From Pseudomonas fluorescens (lineage in GTDB: Bacteria > Pseudomonadota > Gammaproteobacteria > Pseudomonadales > Pseudomonadaceae), in NCBI RefSeq assembly GCF_000802965.1, contig NZ_JSAK01000022.1, positions 106,241 to 170,240 of the forward strand: DNA of 64,000 nt, read 5' to 3'. Each line of letters begins with the position of its first letter. Within the stretch, counting starts at the first letter, position 1. A program made the translations under genes and the position numbers. Below are positions 1 through 8,394 of the stretch, piece after piece. The notes beneath the pieces are model-generated. The model was not told the DNA's origin, did no database searches, and saw only the letters and a program-made list of their open reading frames with translations.

Positions 1-1511
1 GCCGCTTCGATGGCGGCGTTCAAGGCCAGCAAGTTGGTCTGATCGGCAATCGAACGGATCACGGTCAACACGCCGCCGATGGTGGCGGACTCTTCGGCGA
101 GGTGTTCGATCATCTGCGCATTGCCTTGGACTTCCCCCACCAGCGCATGCAGGCCGGTGAGGCTCAGGCCGATGACTTTTTGCCCATGCTCCACTGCCAG
201 CCCGGCATGGCGGCTGGCGTCGGCGGCCTGGCTGGCGTCGCCGGCGACTTGCTGGATGGTTGCTTCCAGTTCACCGAGGGAATCGCGGATCAGCGCGGTG
301 TCGCCGGCCTGATGCTCGGCACCGCTGTGCAGGTCGTTGCTCAAATCAGCGAGGGTTCGGCTGCTGCCGGCGACCTGTTCGGCATTGAGGCGAATGGTCC
401 CCACCAAGTCCACCAGATAAGCCCGCAGGCGATTGAGCGAGGCCTGGATGTCGTGCAGTTCACGATTGGTCTTGCCCAATTCAATGTCCCGGCTGAAGTC
501 GCCTTCGGCCCAGGTCGAGAGGGCCGGCGCCAGATTGGTCAGCGTCCGCGCCAGGCGACGTTGCAGTGTGTCGATGAGCAAGGCGATCAGCAAAATCAGG
601 CCGATCATCACACCCTGCATCAGCCGCACTTCGCTCTGGATCTGGCCGTGCTGGGCTCGCACTACCGGTTCCAGGCCGGCGATAGCCTGCTGCACAGCGG
701 CGATTTTCAGGTGAGTCGCGGCGCTGAGATCGGTACGCTTCTGGATTTGCTCGCGAGTGCGCGCCAGTTCCGCCGGGTAACGGGTGAGCAGGCTGTTCAG
801 TTCTCGCTTGAGACCGACGCCGGCATCTTCGGCGACGTTCTTTTCGGTGTTCTCCAGGCCCATCATCGCGGCGAAGTCATCGGTGTTCGATTCGTTGCTG
901 GCGACCACGCCGAGCAACGGCAGGGCGTCCAACTGTCCGGCTTGGGTGCGGATGTTAGCGACTTCGCGCTCGACATCGGCAGCCAGTTCGCTGCGACCGC
1001 TGCTGACCAGTTTGTCCCGGGCCAGCGACAGTTTGCCCAGATGCTGGGCGGCGGCGAGCAACGGTGTCAGGTACGCCGGGTTGCCGCTGACGTATTGGCT
1101 GAGTTGATCAAGACTGGCGCCCAGTTCCCGTTCGGCTTGCAGCAACAAGGCTTGCGGATCGCCTGCCAGTTTGCCGGCAGCCAGCAGGTCGGTTTTACTG
1201 AATTGGTCGAGGTTCGACAGGCTCGGGCGCAAGGTTTCGGCCAGTGCCGGCGGCAGTTCACCGAGTTCTTTTTGCAGGCTGTCGATGCCTTGGCTGGCGC
1301 TGCTCAGGCGCAGGGCGTCGCCGCTGGCGAGGTAATCCCCGATGTTGCGCGCCACTTCATTTTGAAACTGCTGGGACAGGCCCAGGTAACGCTCCATTAA
1401 TAAATAGGGGCGTTCGAGGGCCTTTTGCGACCACCAAAGTGTCGCGCCAAGGGCCACGCACACGGCGACTAAAAGGAGGGTGTTGAGATTGGTCAGCAGC
1501 TTAAGGCGCAT
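1..1511 (-). CDS. ctpL: Methyl-accepting chemotaxis protein, CtpL-like (C-terminus cut by the window edge)
   Basis: Chemoreceptor that relays a periplasmic signal to CheA/CheW at the inner membrane. Reading down from the ATG at 1511, it starts MRLKLLTNLNTLLLVAVCVA, a first membrane anchor. A long, mostly helical periplasmic part of about 260 residues follows, then a second membrane segment (GVMIGLILLIALLI), HAMP, and the start of the signalling domain. The frame leaves the window at the conserved hairpin (NLLALNAAIEA). No in-frame stop occurs, so the gene continues to the left. The long helical sensor suggests a helical-bimodular rather than a CACHE sensor. The neighbour gcbA is as beside ctpL (PA4844) in P. 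aeruginosa, where CtpL is linked to phosphate taxis. The family call is firm; the orthology rests on synteny. Confidence 0.85.
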   Translation of the reverse strand, partial: MRLKLLTNLNTLLLVAVCVALGATLWWSQKALERPYLLMERYLGLSQQFQNEVARNIGDYLASGDALRLSSASQGIDSLQKELGELPPALAETLRPSLSNLDQFSKTDLLAAGKLAGDPQALLLQAERELGASLDQLSQYVSGNPAYLTPLLAAAQHLGKLSLARDKLVSSGRSELAADVEREVANIRTQAGQLDALPLLGVVASNESNTDDFAAMMGLENTEKNVAEDAGVGLKRELNSLLTRYPAELARTREQIQKRTDLSAATHLKIAAVQQAIAGLEPVVRAQHGQIQSEVRLMQGVMIGLILLIALLIDTLQRRLARTLTNLAPALSTWAEGDFSRDIELGKTNRELHDIQASLNRLRAYLVDLVGTIRLNAEQVAGSSRTLADLSNDLHSGAEHQAGDTALIRDSLGELEATIQQVAGDASQAADASRHAGLAVEHGQKVIGLSLTGLHALVGEVQGNAQMIEHLAEESATIGGVLTVIRSIADQTNLLALNAAIEA

Positions 1512-1562
1512 TGCGGTCTACCAACGGCAGAATGGTAAGCGCCTGAAGTTATTGCGTTTCTA

Positions 1563-3233
1563 TTACAGCGTTATGACGGAATGGGTCGTTTGCGATGAAA
1601 AAGTGGCACTTTGCTTTGATGCTCGCTCGGCCTGTACCCGATTGCGCCCGGCATCTTTTGCCCGATACAGCGCTTCGTCTGCCTGACTGGCCATTAACAG
1701 GCTGTCGGAGTTTTCGCTCATTTCCACCACGCCGGCGCTGAAGGTGCACCACAAATCCTGCGGCTGGGCAGGGTAGTGAATCTCGGCAAAACGCTGACGG
1801 ATTTCATCCAGCACGGCGTAGGCCGCTTCGAGATCCGTGTCGGGCATGACGATGGCGAACTCTTCGCCGCCGTATCGGCCAATGAAGTCGGTCTTGCGTA
1901 ACCGTTGCTTGAGAAACAGTGCCAGGCTCTTGATCACCCGGTCGCCCATGGGGTGGCCGTGGCTGTCGTTGACCCGTTTGAAGTGGTCGATGTCGAGCAT
2001 CGCAAAGCTCAGTGGCTTGCTCTCGCGGCGGGCGCGGAACGAGCAGTCTTCGAGCAATTGCAGAATGTGGGTGTGGTTGTACAAGCCGGTGAGGCTGTCA
2101 CGGACCATGCGCGCTTTCAGGTTGCGCGCCCGCGCCGCGCGGTTGCGCACGGTGGTGATCAGGTGCCGGGGCTTGATCGGTTTGGTCAGGAAGTCGTCGC
2201 CGCCCTCGCTCATGGCGTCGAGCTGCTTGTCCAGGTCATCTTCGGCCGACAGGTAAATGATCGGCACGCTGACGTAGCGGTCGTTGTGCCGGATCACCTT
2301 GGCCAGTTCCGTACCGGTGCAGGCTGGCATGTACATGTCGAGGATGATCAGGTCCGGCTGGAAATCCGCCAGCTCGGCCATGGCCTGGATCGGCTCGATC
2401 AACGTGCGCGTGACGATGCCCGCACTATTAAGCAGGCGCTCAGTGTGCAAGGCCTGGGCGCGGGAGTCGTCGATGATCAGCACTTTATAAGGTTCGTACT
2501 GGGCGACGCAGGTCAGGACTTCGATTTTCTCCAGCAGGCTCGACGCTTCGAGGGTTCCGGTGAGGAACTCCTGGCCGCCGGCGCGCACGGCGGCGAGTCG
2601 GGTCGGGGTGTCGGTTTCGTGCAGGCTGAAAAACAGCAGCGGCAATTGATGATCGAGGCCTTCCTGGGCTTCGGCGGCCAGTTTCAGGCCGACGCCGGGA
2701 CCGCTGAAGTCGACGTCCATGACGATGGCCGCGGGCAGGCGTTCGATCATCGAGGAGCGAAACGCGGCCACGCTGTCCAGAGACTGGGCGCTGAGCCCGA
2801 AGAATTCCAGTTGTTTGGCCAGGCGCTCGCCACGGTCGTGGTCCTGCAGCATCACGTAGATCGGCTTGCGCAGGGGCGGAAGGAGGGTCTGGTCGAGCTG
2901 GTCGCCATGCCTCAGGCCTGTTCGTGACAGACGCTGCATCAGGCGATTGAGGTCAGTGATCAGGTCGCTGCTCAGGCGGCCACGATTGGCCTCGACAGCT
3001 TCCAGCGACTGCCCGATGTAGTGGGCCAGTTGCACGTGTTCCGGTTGTTCGAATCGTTCGGCGAAACGCAGCAGGCGCAGGTTGGCCTCGCTCAATTCCG
3101 CCAACTCAGTGGTCGACCACTCACTGCGTTGCAGGCGCTGCCATATCTCAAGTATCTGACGTGCCTGATGAATTACCCGCTGGGCAAAGTGGTGCTTGAG
3201 GCGCTCGCGGCTGGGATCTTCTGGCTCGGTCAT
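1563..3233 (-). CDS. gcbA: Diguanylate cyclase with two receiver domains, GcbA
   Basis: Makes cyclic di-GMP from two GTP in the cytoplasm. Of the 556 residues, 1-120 are helical with no clear catalytic motif. A first receiver-like domain spans about 124-245 (VMDVDFSG) and a second, canonical receiver about 250-366 (IIDDS, acceptor Asp299 in LILDMYMP, KP at 351-352). A GGDEF domain follows from about 375, with intact GGEEF at 455-459. The RxxD inhibitory site (RKTD, 446-449) sits five residues before it, so product inhibition is expected. REC-REC-GGDEF is the GcbA architecture; in P. fluorescens and P. aeruginosa GcbA promotes attachment and lowers swimming. The short spacing to the chemoreceptor start suggests both are read leftward, possibly together. 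Confidence 0.9.
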   Translation of the reverse strand: MTEPEDPSRERLKHHFAQRVIHQARQILEIWQRLQRSEWSTTELAELSEANLRLLRFAERFEQPEHVQLAHYIGQSLEAVEANRGRLSSDLITDLNRLMQRLSRTGLRHGDQLDQTLLPPLRKPIYVMLQDHDRGERLAKQLEFFGLSAQSLDSVAAFRSSMIERLPAAIVMDVDFSGPGVGLKLAAEAQEGLDHQLPLLFFSLHETDTPTRLAAVRAGGQEFLTGTLEASSLLEKIEVLTCVAQYEPYKVLIIDDSRAQALHTERLLNSAGIVTRTLIEPIQAMAELADFQPDLIILDMYMPACTGTELAKVIRHNDRYVSVPIIYLSAEDDLDKQLDAMSEGGDDFLTKPIKPRHLITTVRNRAARARNLKARMVRDSLTGLYNHTHILQLLEDCSFRARRESKPLSFAMLDIDHFKRVNDSHGHPMGDRVIKSLALFLKQRLRKTDFIGRYGGEEFAIVMPDTDLEAAYAVLDEIRQRFAEIHYPAQPQDLWCTFSAGVVEMSENSDSLLMASQADEALYRAKDAGRNRVQAERASKQSATFSSQTTHSVITL

Positions 3234-3505
3234 ATCCTGACTACTAGTTAGGGGGCGCGCTGAGGTCGAGTGGTGGCTCTATGCTAGCACCTCTTTCCGG
3301 TTACATGAGAGCTGTACGTCAATAATCTGCAAAGCGAGCGCATTCAGTTTGTGACTGATTGGTCTGGTTTGGCCTTTAAAGTCGGGGTGTGGGGGGGAAG
3401 ATCCCCATTCACGGTGCTTGCCGAAAGCGGTGTGGTGATTCGCCAGTTGCAGGTTAATTTCAGGTGCTCAGGGCTAAGGGATTCCCTGATGCCGCACCGC
3501 AACAT

Positions 3506-3600
3506 CTGTAGGAGCCGGCTTGCTGGCGATGGGGGCTTTGCGTTTAACCCGTCCATTTGCACTATCGTTTACGACCATCGCAGCGAGCCGGCTCCTACAG
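3506..3600. repeat. Paired REP-type palindrome, family B
   Basis: An inverted pair in the 520-base spacer between gcbA and the DUF2333 gene. CTGTAGGAGCCGGCTTGCTG at 3506 faces its imperfect complement (CAGCGAGCCGGCTCCTACAG) ending at 3600. The rest of the spacer (3234-3505, 3601-3753) holds no gene I can support; it must carry the two outward promoters. Confidence 0.8.
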
Positions 3601-3753
3601 ATCCCATGGTTCTCGCCTAATGCGTGAAACCCCTTTTTTGCCCGCTGGCGTGGTAATTTTCCGTATCTACGGAACGGCGGGTGCCGGGCAAAGGCACGTT
3701 GTTGTATGGTTGTGGTCGAACCGTTGAACTCAAGTGATTGAAAGGATATCGCC

Positions 3754-4821
3754 ATGCTGGACTGGAAGAACCGCGCCGGTAGCGCGCCTGAACGTGCCGC
3801 TGAACCGAAATCGGCTACCCGCAGTTATCTGGGCGGCCTGTTTTTCAGCCGGGCGCTGGCCACGCTGATTGGCTTCTACCTGCTGGTGACGATTGCTCTG
3901 GGTTGGTACTGGAGCGACGAACCGTCGCTGTTTCCGGTGCAACAGAATGCGCAAATGGCCGCCGAACGGGACGGCAAGCAAATGGTGATCGGCTACACGA
4001 CGGTGGAAACCCTGAAGACCGTCGCCGGTACCCTGCTGAACAAACCGGGCGGCTACATTTCCAACGACCGCTTGCCGCCAGGTCTGTGGATGGACAACAT
4101 GCCGAGCTGGGAATATGGCGTGCTGGTGCAGGTGCGCGATTTGAGCCGTGCGCTGCGCAAAGACTTCGCCCGCTCGCAATCCCAGTCCACCGAAGACGCC
4201 GATCTGGCCAAGGCCGAACCGCGCTTCAACTTCGATAACAAGAGCTGGGTGCTGCCGTCCAGCGAGTCCGAATTCCAGGAAGGCATCAACTCCCTGACCC
4301 GCTATCAGACCCGTCTGTCCGATCCGAACCAGAAGAGCGCGCTGTTCTATGCCCGCGCCGACAACCTGAACAACTGGCTGGGTGACGTCGGGACGCGTCT
4401 CGGTTCGCTGTCGCAACGACTGTCGGCCAGCGTTGGCCGGGTCAAGCTCAACACCGCACTGAAAACCGAAGTCGTGGCGCCGGGGCAGGTGCCGCAGGTT
4501 GACGAAGAAATCGTCGAAACCCCATGGATGCAGATCGACAACGTGTTTTACGAAGCGCGCGGCCAGGCCTGGGCCTTGTCCCACCTGCTGCGCGCCATCG
4601 AAGTGGACTTCGCCGATGTGCTGGCCAAGAAGAACGCTACGGTCAGCGTGCGCCAGATCATTCGTGAACTGGAAGCGTCGCAGGAAGCGGTATGGAGCCC
4701 GATGATCCTCAATGGCAGCGGTTTCGGCGTGCTGGCCAACCACTCGCTGGTCATGGCCAACTACATCTCCCGGGCCAACGCCGCGGTGATCGACCTGCGT
4801 CAACTGCTGAATCAGGGCTGA
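3754..4821 (+). CDS. DUF2333 family membrane-anchored protein
   Basis: Conserved protein of unknown function, 355 residues. A membrane segment lies near residues 33-53 (ATLIGFYLLVTIALGWYWS). The rest is soluble, presumably periplasmic, and rich in helices, with no catalytic motif I recognise. The start has a good AAAGGA site seven bases upstream. The stop is three bases before the NUDIX gene, so the two are very likely co-translated. Its place between gcbA and the NUDIX gene matches PA4842 in P. aeruginosa. The family call is confident; the role is not known. Confidence 0.85.
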   Translation: MLDWKNRAGSAPERAAEPKSATRSYLGGLFFSRALATLIGFYLLVTIALGWYWSDEPSLFPVQQNAQMAAERDGKQMVIGYTTVETLKTVAGTLLNKPGGYISNDRLPPGLWMDNMPSWEYGVLVQVRDLSRALRKDFARSQSQSTEDADLAKAEPRFNFDNKSWVLPSSESEFQEGINSLTRYQTRLSDPNQKSALFYARADNLNNWLGDVGTRLGSLSQRLSASVGRVKLNTALKTEVVAPGQVPQVDEEIVETPWMQIDNVFYEARGQAWALSHLLRAIEVDFADVLAKKNATVSVRQIIRELEASQEAVWSPMILNGSGFGVLANHSLVMANYISRANAAVIDLRQLLNQG

Positions 4822-4824
4822 GTC

Positions 4825-5382
4825 ATGGTCGATAGCGCCAAAGAGGCTGCCCACCGGGCGGCCTCGGATGCCGAACAGATCGCCTGGGTCGACGAGCAGG
4901 ACAACCTGCTCGGCGCCCTGGTCCGTTCCGACCTGCGGGAGCGCGGGCTGATCGGGCGCGGTACCTACATTATGTTGTTCAACTCTGCTGGTGAGCTGTG
5001 CGTGCACCGGCGCACCCTGAGCAAGGCTATTTATCCGGGGTATTGGGACGTGGCGGCGGGCGGCATGGTGCTCGCCACCGAAACCTACGCCGAGTCGGCG
5101 GCCCGGGAGCTGGAAGAGGAGCTGGGCGTGAGCGGCGTGGAGTTGGCCGTACATGATCACTTTTTCTTTGAGGACACGGGCAATCGGCTTTGGTGTTCGG
5201 CGTTTTCGGCGGTGTGGGACGGTCCATTGATCCTGCAGCCGGAGGAGGTGCTGGAAGCGCGTTTTATACCGATCGATGAAGTGCTTCGGGAAATCGAGGA
5301 AAAGCCTTACTGCCCGGACTCTCTGGCAGCGTTGAAGCGCTATCTTCGGACTCGGGGCGAAGACGTCGCAAAAGCGCTATAA
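4825..5382 (+). CDS. NUDIX hydrolase, YfcD-like
   Basis: Hydrolase of a nucleoside-diphosphate-type substrate (X-linked pyrophosphate), 185 residues, cytoplasmic. The NUDIX box is complete: Gly, five residues, Glu, seven residues, then RELEEELGV, around residues 73-96. An acidic N-terminus (EQIAWVDEQDN) and an HRRTLSKAIYPGYWD segment match the YfcD/isopentenyl-isomerase-like branch. The substrate cannot be told from the sequence. It follows the DUF2333 gene by three bases and is closed by a good hairpin terminator at 5388. Confidence 0.88.
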   Translation: MVDSAKEAAHRAASDAEQIAWVDEQDNLLGALVRSDLRERGLIGRGTYIMLFNSAGELCVHRRTLSKAIYPGYWDVAAGGMVLATETYAESAARELEEELGVSGVELAVHDHFFFEDTGNRLWCSAFSAVWDGPLILQPEEVLEARFIPIDEVLREIEEKPYCPDSLAALKRYLRTRGEDVAKAL

Positions 5383-5387
5383 ATTGG

Positions 5388-5418
5388 CGCCGATTGGCTC
5401 TTAGCAATCGGCGTTTTT
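5388..5418 (+). terminator. Rho-independent terminator of the DUF2333-NUDIX pair
   Basis: A perfect 9-bp stem, CGCCGATTG / CAATCGGCG, with an 8-base loop is followed at once by five T. It begins six bases after the NUDIX stop codon. Confidence 0.88.
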
Positions 5419-5463
5419 GCCGTTACACTGCGCGACCTTTTCAAGCTGGACCGGTATGGCTTC

Positions 5464-5550
5464 CTGTAGGAGCTGCCGCAGGCTGCGATCTTTTGATGTT
5501 GTTTTTGAAGATCAAAAGATCGCAGCCTCGTTGCAATCGTCAGCTCCTAC
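5464..5550. repeat. Paired REP-type palindrome, family A
   Basis: CTGTAGGAGCTGCCGCAGGC at 5464, followed by TGCGATCTTTTGAT, faces a partly decayed complement: ATCAAAAGATCGCAGCC is intact, but the outer arm is interrupted before AGCTCCTAC. Confidence 0.8.
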
Positions 5551-5658
5551 AAAGAGCCGTACCGTTTCAGTAGCGCTGCCCCTGCCTGAGTGGGGCTTCG
5601 CGGTCGATAGCCTTCCCAAGTGCTGCGACCAGTCTTTGTCCTCCCAAGAGGATTGCCG

Positions 5659-6030
5659 GTGGCCAAAAAAGCCGCATCCTTCGCCGCCCTTGGTGGCCTG
5701 GTATTTTCCACCGACGCAGGTCGTCATTGCCCGGATTGCAGTAAACCGGTGGACGCTTGCATCTGCAAACAGACCGTAATCCCTGAAGGCGACGGCATCG
5801 CTCGCGTGCGTCGCGAAAGCAAGGGCCGTGGCGGCAAGACGGTGACCACCATCACCGGCGTGCCGTTGGCCGAAGACGCGCTCAAGGAGCTGGCGACCAC
5901 GTTGAAGAAACGCTGTGGCACCGGTGGAGCGTTGAAAGACGGGATCATTGAAATCCAGGGCGATCATGTCGAGCTACTCTTGGCCGAGTTGATCAAGCAT
6001 GGTTTCAAAGCAAAGAAGTCCGGCGGCTAG
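5659..6030 (+). CDS. SUI1/eIF1-like translation initiation factor (YciH family)
   Basis: Small protein (123 residues) of the SUI1 fold, thought to influence start-site selection on the ribosome. I choose the GTG at 5659: it is preceded by AGAGGA at six bases and gives MAKKAASFAALGGLVFSTD. The upstream in-frame start at 5620 has no such site. The N-terminal half has a CPDC...CxC motif (residues 25-35) that could bind metal. The C-terminal half is the SUI1 domain (RRESKGRGGKTVTTITG and GGALKDGIIEIQGDH). It lies between the NUDIX gene and speA, as PA4840 does. A short hairpin-forming repeat follows it. Confidence 0.9.
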   Translation: MAKKAASFAALGGLVFSTDAGRHCPDCSKPVDACICKQTVIPEGDGIARVRRESKGRGGKTVTTITGVPLAEDALKELATTLKKRCGTGGALKDGIIEIQGDHVELLLAELIKHGFKAKKSGG

Positions 6031-6034
6031 CAGC

Positions 6035-6111
6035 CTCTGTGAAAACCACCCGCGGCATGATCCAGCCTGATTGCCTTCAGGTCTGGCGTCGTCACCATGG
6101 TTTTCACAGAG
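6035..6111. repeat. Long-spaced inverted repeat after the SUI1 gene
   Basis: Perfect 14-bp arms, CTCTGTGAAAACCA at 6035-6048 and its complement at 6098-6111, enclose 49 bases. There is no T-run after it, so it is not a standard terminator. It could protect the 3' end of the SUI1 messenger. Confidence 0.7.
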
Positions 6112-6165
6112 CCTGTTCATGACCGGTTTCTAAACTCACTGCGGTCGGCGAGGTCTATCCCCTCG

Positions 6166-6196
6166 TTGACGAACCGTCATTTTCATTCTTTAGACT
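6166..6196 (+). promoter_or_regulatory. Candidate promoter of speA
   Basis: TTGACG (6166-6171) lies 18-19 bases before TTAGAC/TAGACT (6190-6196), about 50 bases upstream of the speA start. The spacing is slightly long, so this is only a candidate sigma-70 promoter. The speA start itself has an AGGGGAC site at good distance. Confidence 0.35.
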
Positions 6197-6248
6197 GCGC
6201 CGGCCTGCTACCAGGCGACGCACTATGACTTCTTTATAGGGGACTTCG

Positions 6249-8162
6249 ATGTCCGTACGACGCACACGCAAAGACGATGGCAGCCAATGGACAGTTGCGG
6301 ACAGCCGCAGTGTTTACGGGATTCGCCATTGGGGGGCCGGATATTTCGCGATCAATGACGCCGGTCGCGTCGAAGTTCGTCCGAACGGTCCGAGCAGCTC
6401 GCCTATCGATCTGTTCGAGCAAGTCGACCAGCTGCGCAAGAGCGGCCTGTCGTTGCCGTTGCTGGTGCGTTTCCCGGATATTCTGCAAGACCGCGTGCGT
6501 CAACTGACCGGCGCGTTCGATTCGAACATCGAACGTCTGGAATACCAGAGCAAGTACACCGCGCTGTACCCGATCAAGGTGAACCAGCAAGAAGCGGTGA
6601 TCGAGAACATCATCGCCACCCAGAACGTCTCCATCGGTCTGGAAGCCGGCTCCAAGCCTGAGCTGCTGGCCGTGCTGGCACTGGCGCCAAAGGGCGGCAC
6701 CATCGTCTGCAACGGCTACAAGGACCGCGAATTCATTCGCCTGGCGTTGATGGGCCAGAAGCTCGGCCACAACGTGTTCATCGTGATCGAGAAAGAATCC
6801 GAAGTCGGCCTGGTGATCGAGGAAGCCGCTTCGCTCAAGGTCAAGCCACAAGTCGGCTTGCGCGTGCGTCTGTCGTCCCTGGCGTCGAGCAAATGGGCGG
6901 ACACCGGTGGCGAGAAATCCAAGTTCGGTCTGTCGGCGGCGCAGTTGCTGTCGGTGGTCGAGCGTTTCCGCGCGGCCGGCCTCGACCAAGGCATTCGTCT
7001 GCTGCACTTCCATATGGGCTCGCAGATCGCCAACCTCGCTGACTACCAGCACGGCTTCAAGGAAGCGATCCGTTACTACGGCGAACTGCGCAACCTCGGC
7101 TTGCCAGTGGATCACATCGACGTCGGTGGCGGCCTGGGCGTGGACTACGACGGTACGCACTCGCGTAACGCCAGTTCGATCAACTACGACATGGACGATT
7201 ACGCCGGTGTCGTGGTCGGGATGCTCAAGGAGTTCTGCGACGCGCAGAGCCTGCCGCACCCGAACATCTTCTCCGAAAGCGGACGCTCCCTGACCGCGCA
7301 CCACGCGATGCTGGTGATTCAGGTGACCGACGTCGAGAAACACAACGACGACGTGCCACAGATCGAGAACAAGGAAGCGCTGCCGGAAACCGTGCAGTGG
7401 CTGGTGGACCTGCTGGGTCCGACCGACATCGAGATGGTCACCGAAACCTACTGGCGCGCCACGCACTACATGAGCGATGTCGCCTCCCAGTACGCCGACG
7501 GCAAGCTGACCCTGGCCGAGAAAGCCTTGGCCGAGCAATGCTACTTCGCGGTGTGCCGTCGTTTGCACAACTCGTTGAAGGCTCGTCAGCGTTCCCACCG
7601 TCAGGTGCTGGACGAACTCAATGACAAGCTGGCCGACAAGTACATCTGCAACTTCTCGGTATTCCAGAGCCTGCCGGACACCTGGGCCATCGACCAGGTC
7701 CTGCCGATCATCCCGTTGCATCGCCTCGACGAAGAGCCGCTGCGTCGCGCGGTCCTGCAAGACCTGACCTGTGACTCCGACGGCAAGATCAACCAGTACG
7801 TCGACGAGCAGAGCATCGAGACCAGTTTGCCGGTGCACGCACTGAACGAAGGCGAGGATTACCTGTTGGGCGTGTTCCTGGTCGGCGCCTATCAGGAAAT
7901 TCTCGGTGACATGCACAACCTGTTCGGTGACACCGATTCGGTGAACATCTACCAGAACGCCGACGGCAGTGTGTACCACGCCGGTATCGAAACCCACGAC
8001 ACCATCGAAGACATGCTGCGTTACGTGCATCTGTCGCCGGAAGAGCTGATGACTCACTACCGCGACAAATGCGCCAACGCGCGCATCAGTGCCAGCGAGC
8101 GCACCCAGTTTCTCGACGCGCTACGTCTGGGCCTGACCCGTTCGTCTTACCTCTCCTCTTGA
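6249..8162 (+). CDS. speA: Biosynthetic arginine decarboxylase SpeA
   Basis: Converts L-arginine to agmatine and CO2, the first step of the arginine route to putrescine, using pyridoxal phosphate. It has 637 residues, the full length for this fold-III (alanine-racemase-like) enzyme. Visible marks are the cofactor lysine in ALYPIKVNQQ (Lys110), the HFHMGSQ and DVGGGLGVDYDG segments of the barrel, ESGRSLTAHHA, and the C-terminal DLTCDSDGKI bearing the active-site cysteine. It ends in SYLSS with a 17-bp imperfect inverted repeat 16 bases after the stop. Next to the SUI1 gene, as in P. aeruginosa PA4839-PA4840. Confidence 0.96.
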   Translation: MSVRRTRKDDGSQWTVADSRSVYGIRHWGAGYFAINDAGRVEVRPNGPSSSPIDLFEQVDQLRKSGLSLPLLVRFPDILQDRVRQLTGAFDSNIERLEYQSKYTALYPIKVNQQEAVIENIIATQNVSIGLEAGSKPELLAVLALAPKGGTIVCNGYKDREFIRLALMGQKLGHNVFIVIEKESEVGLVIEEAASLKVKPQVGLRVRLSSLASSKWADTGGEKSKFGLSAAQLLSVVERFRAAGLDQGIRLLHFHMGSQIANLADYQHGFKEAIRYYGELRNLGLPVDHIDVGGGLGVDYDGTHSRNASSINYDMDDYAGVVVGMLKEFCDAQSLPHPNIFSESGRSLTAHHAMLVIQVTDVEKHNDDVPQIENKEALPETVQWLVDLLGPTDIEMVTETYWRATHYMSDVASQYADGKLTLAEKALAEQCYFAVCRRLHNSLKARQRSHRQVLDELNDKLADKYICNFSVFQSLPDTWAIDQVLPIIPLHRLDEEPLRRAVLQDLTCDSDGKINQYVDEQSIETSLPVHALNEGEDYLLGVFLVGAYQEILGDMHNLFGDTDSVNIYQNADGSVYHAGIETHDTIEDMLRYVHLSPEELMTHYRDKCANARISASERTQFLDALRLGLTRSSYLSS

Positions 8163-8177
8163 GGTAAGTCCCGCTCT

Positions 8178-8232
8178 CACCAGGTTGTCTGAAAATGTAC
8201 TGCAAGTTGCAGAAATTTCAGATGACCTGGTG
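8178..8232. repeat. Inverted repeat downstream of speA
   Basis: A 17-bp arm CACCAGGTTGTCTGAAA (8178-8194) pairs with TTTCAGATGACCTGGTG (8216-8232) with two non-Watson-Crick positions. It starts 16 bases after the speA stop. No T-run follows directly, so it is a possible factor-dependent or mRNA-end structure. The remaining spacer up to 8394 holds an 8-bp inverted repeat (GACCTACG 8260 / CGTAGGTC 8303) and no gene. Confidence 0.65.
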
Positions 8233-8394
8233 CGACGACTCTCTTTTTCCAAGCGTAACGACCTACGTCCTCGGCTATCCAAGGTAATTCGTCTTCTTTT
8301 CGCGTAGGTCATTTCCTAAGTTGTACTTCGCCTCTCTACTCGGCCATGGCTCTCGGCGAGAATCCCCGGCCGCCCCTCCTGTAGAGAATCGCCG

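Noticed and set aside
102..1400. 432-codon open frame on the + strand
   Set aside because: It is the shadow of the chemoreceptor gene read on the minus strand; the minus frame has membrane segments and the MCP hairpin.
3730..5160. 476-codon minus-strand frame
   Set aside because: It is antisense to the DUF2333 and NUDIX genes, rich in His/Gln/Arg as GC-rich shadows are, with no recognisable domain.
6234..8057. 607-codon minus-strand frame
   Set aside because: Exact antisense of speA; the product has shadow composition and no family features.
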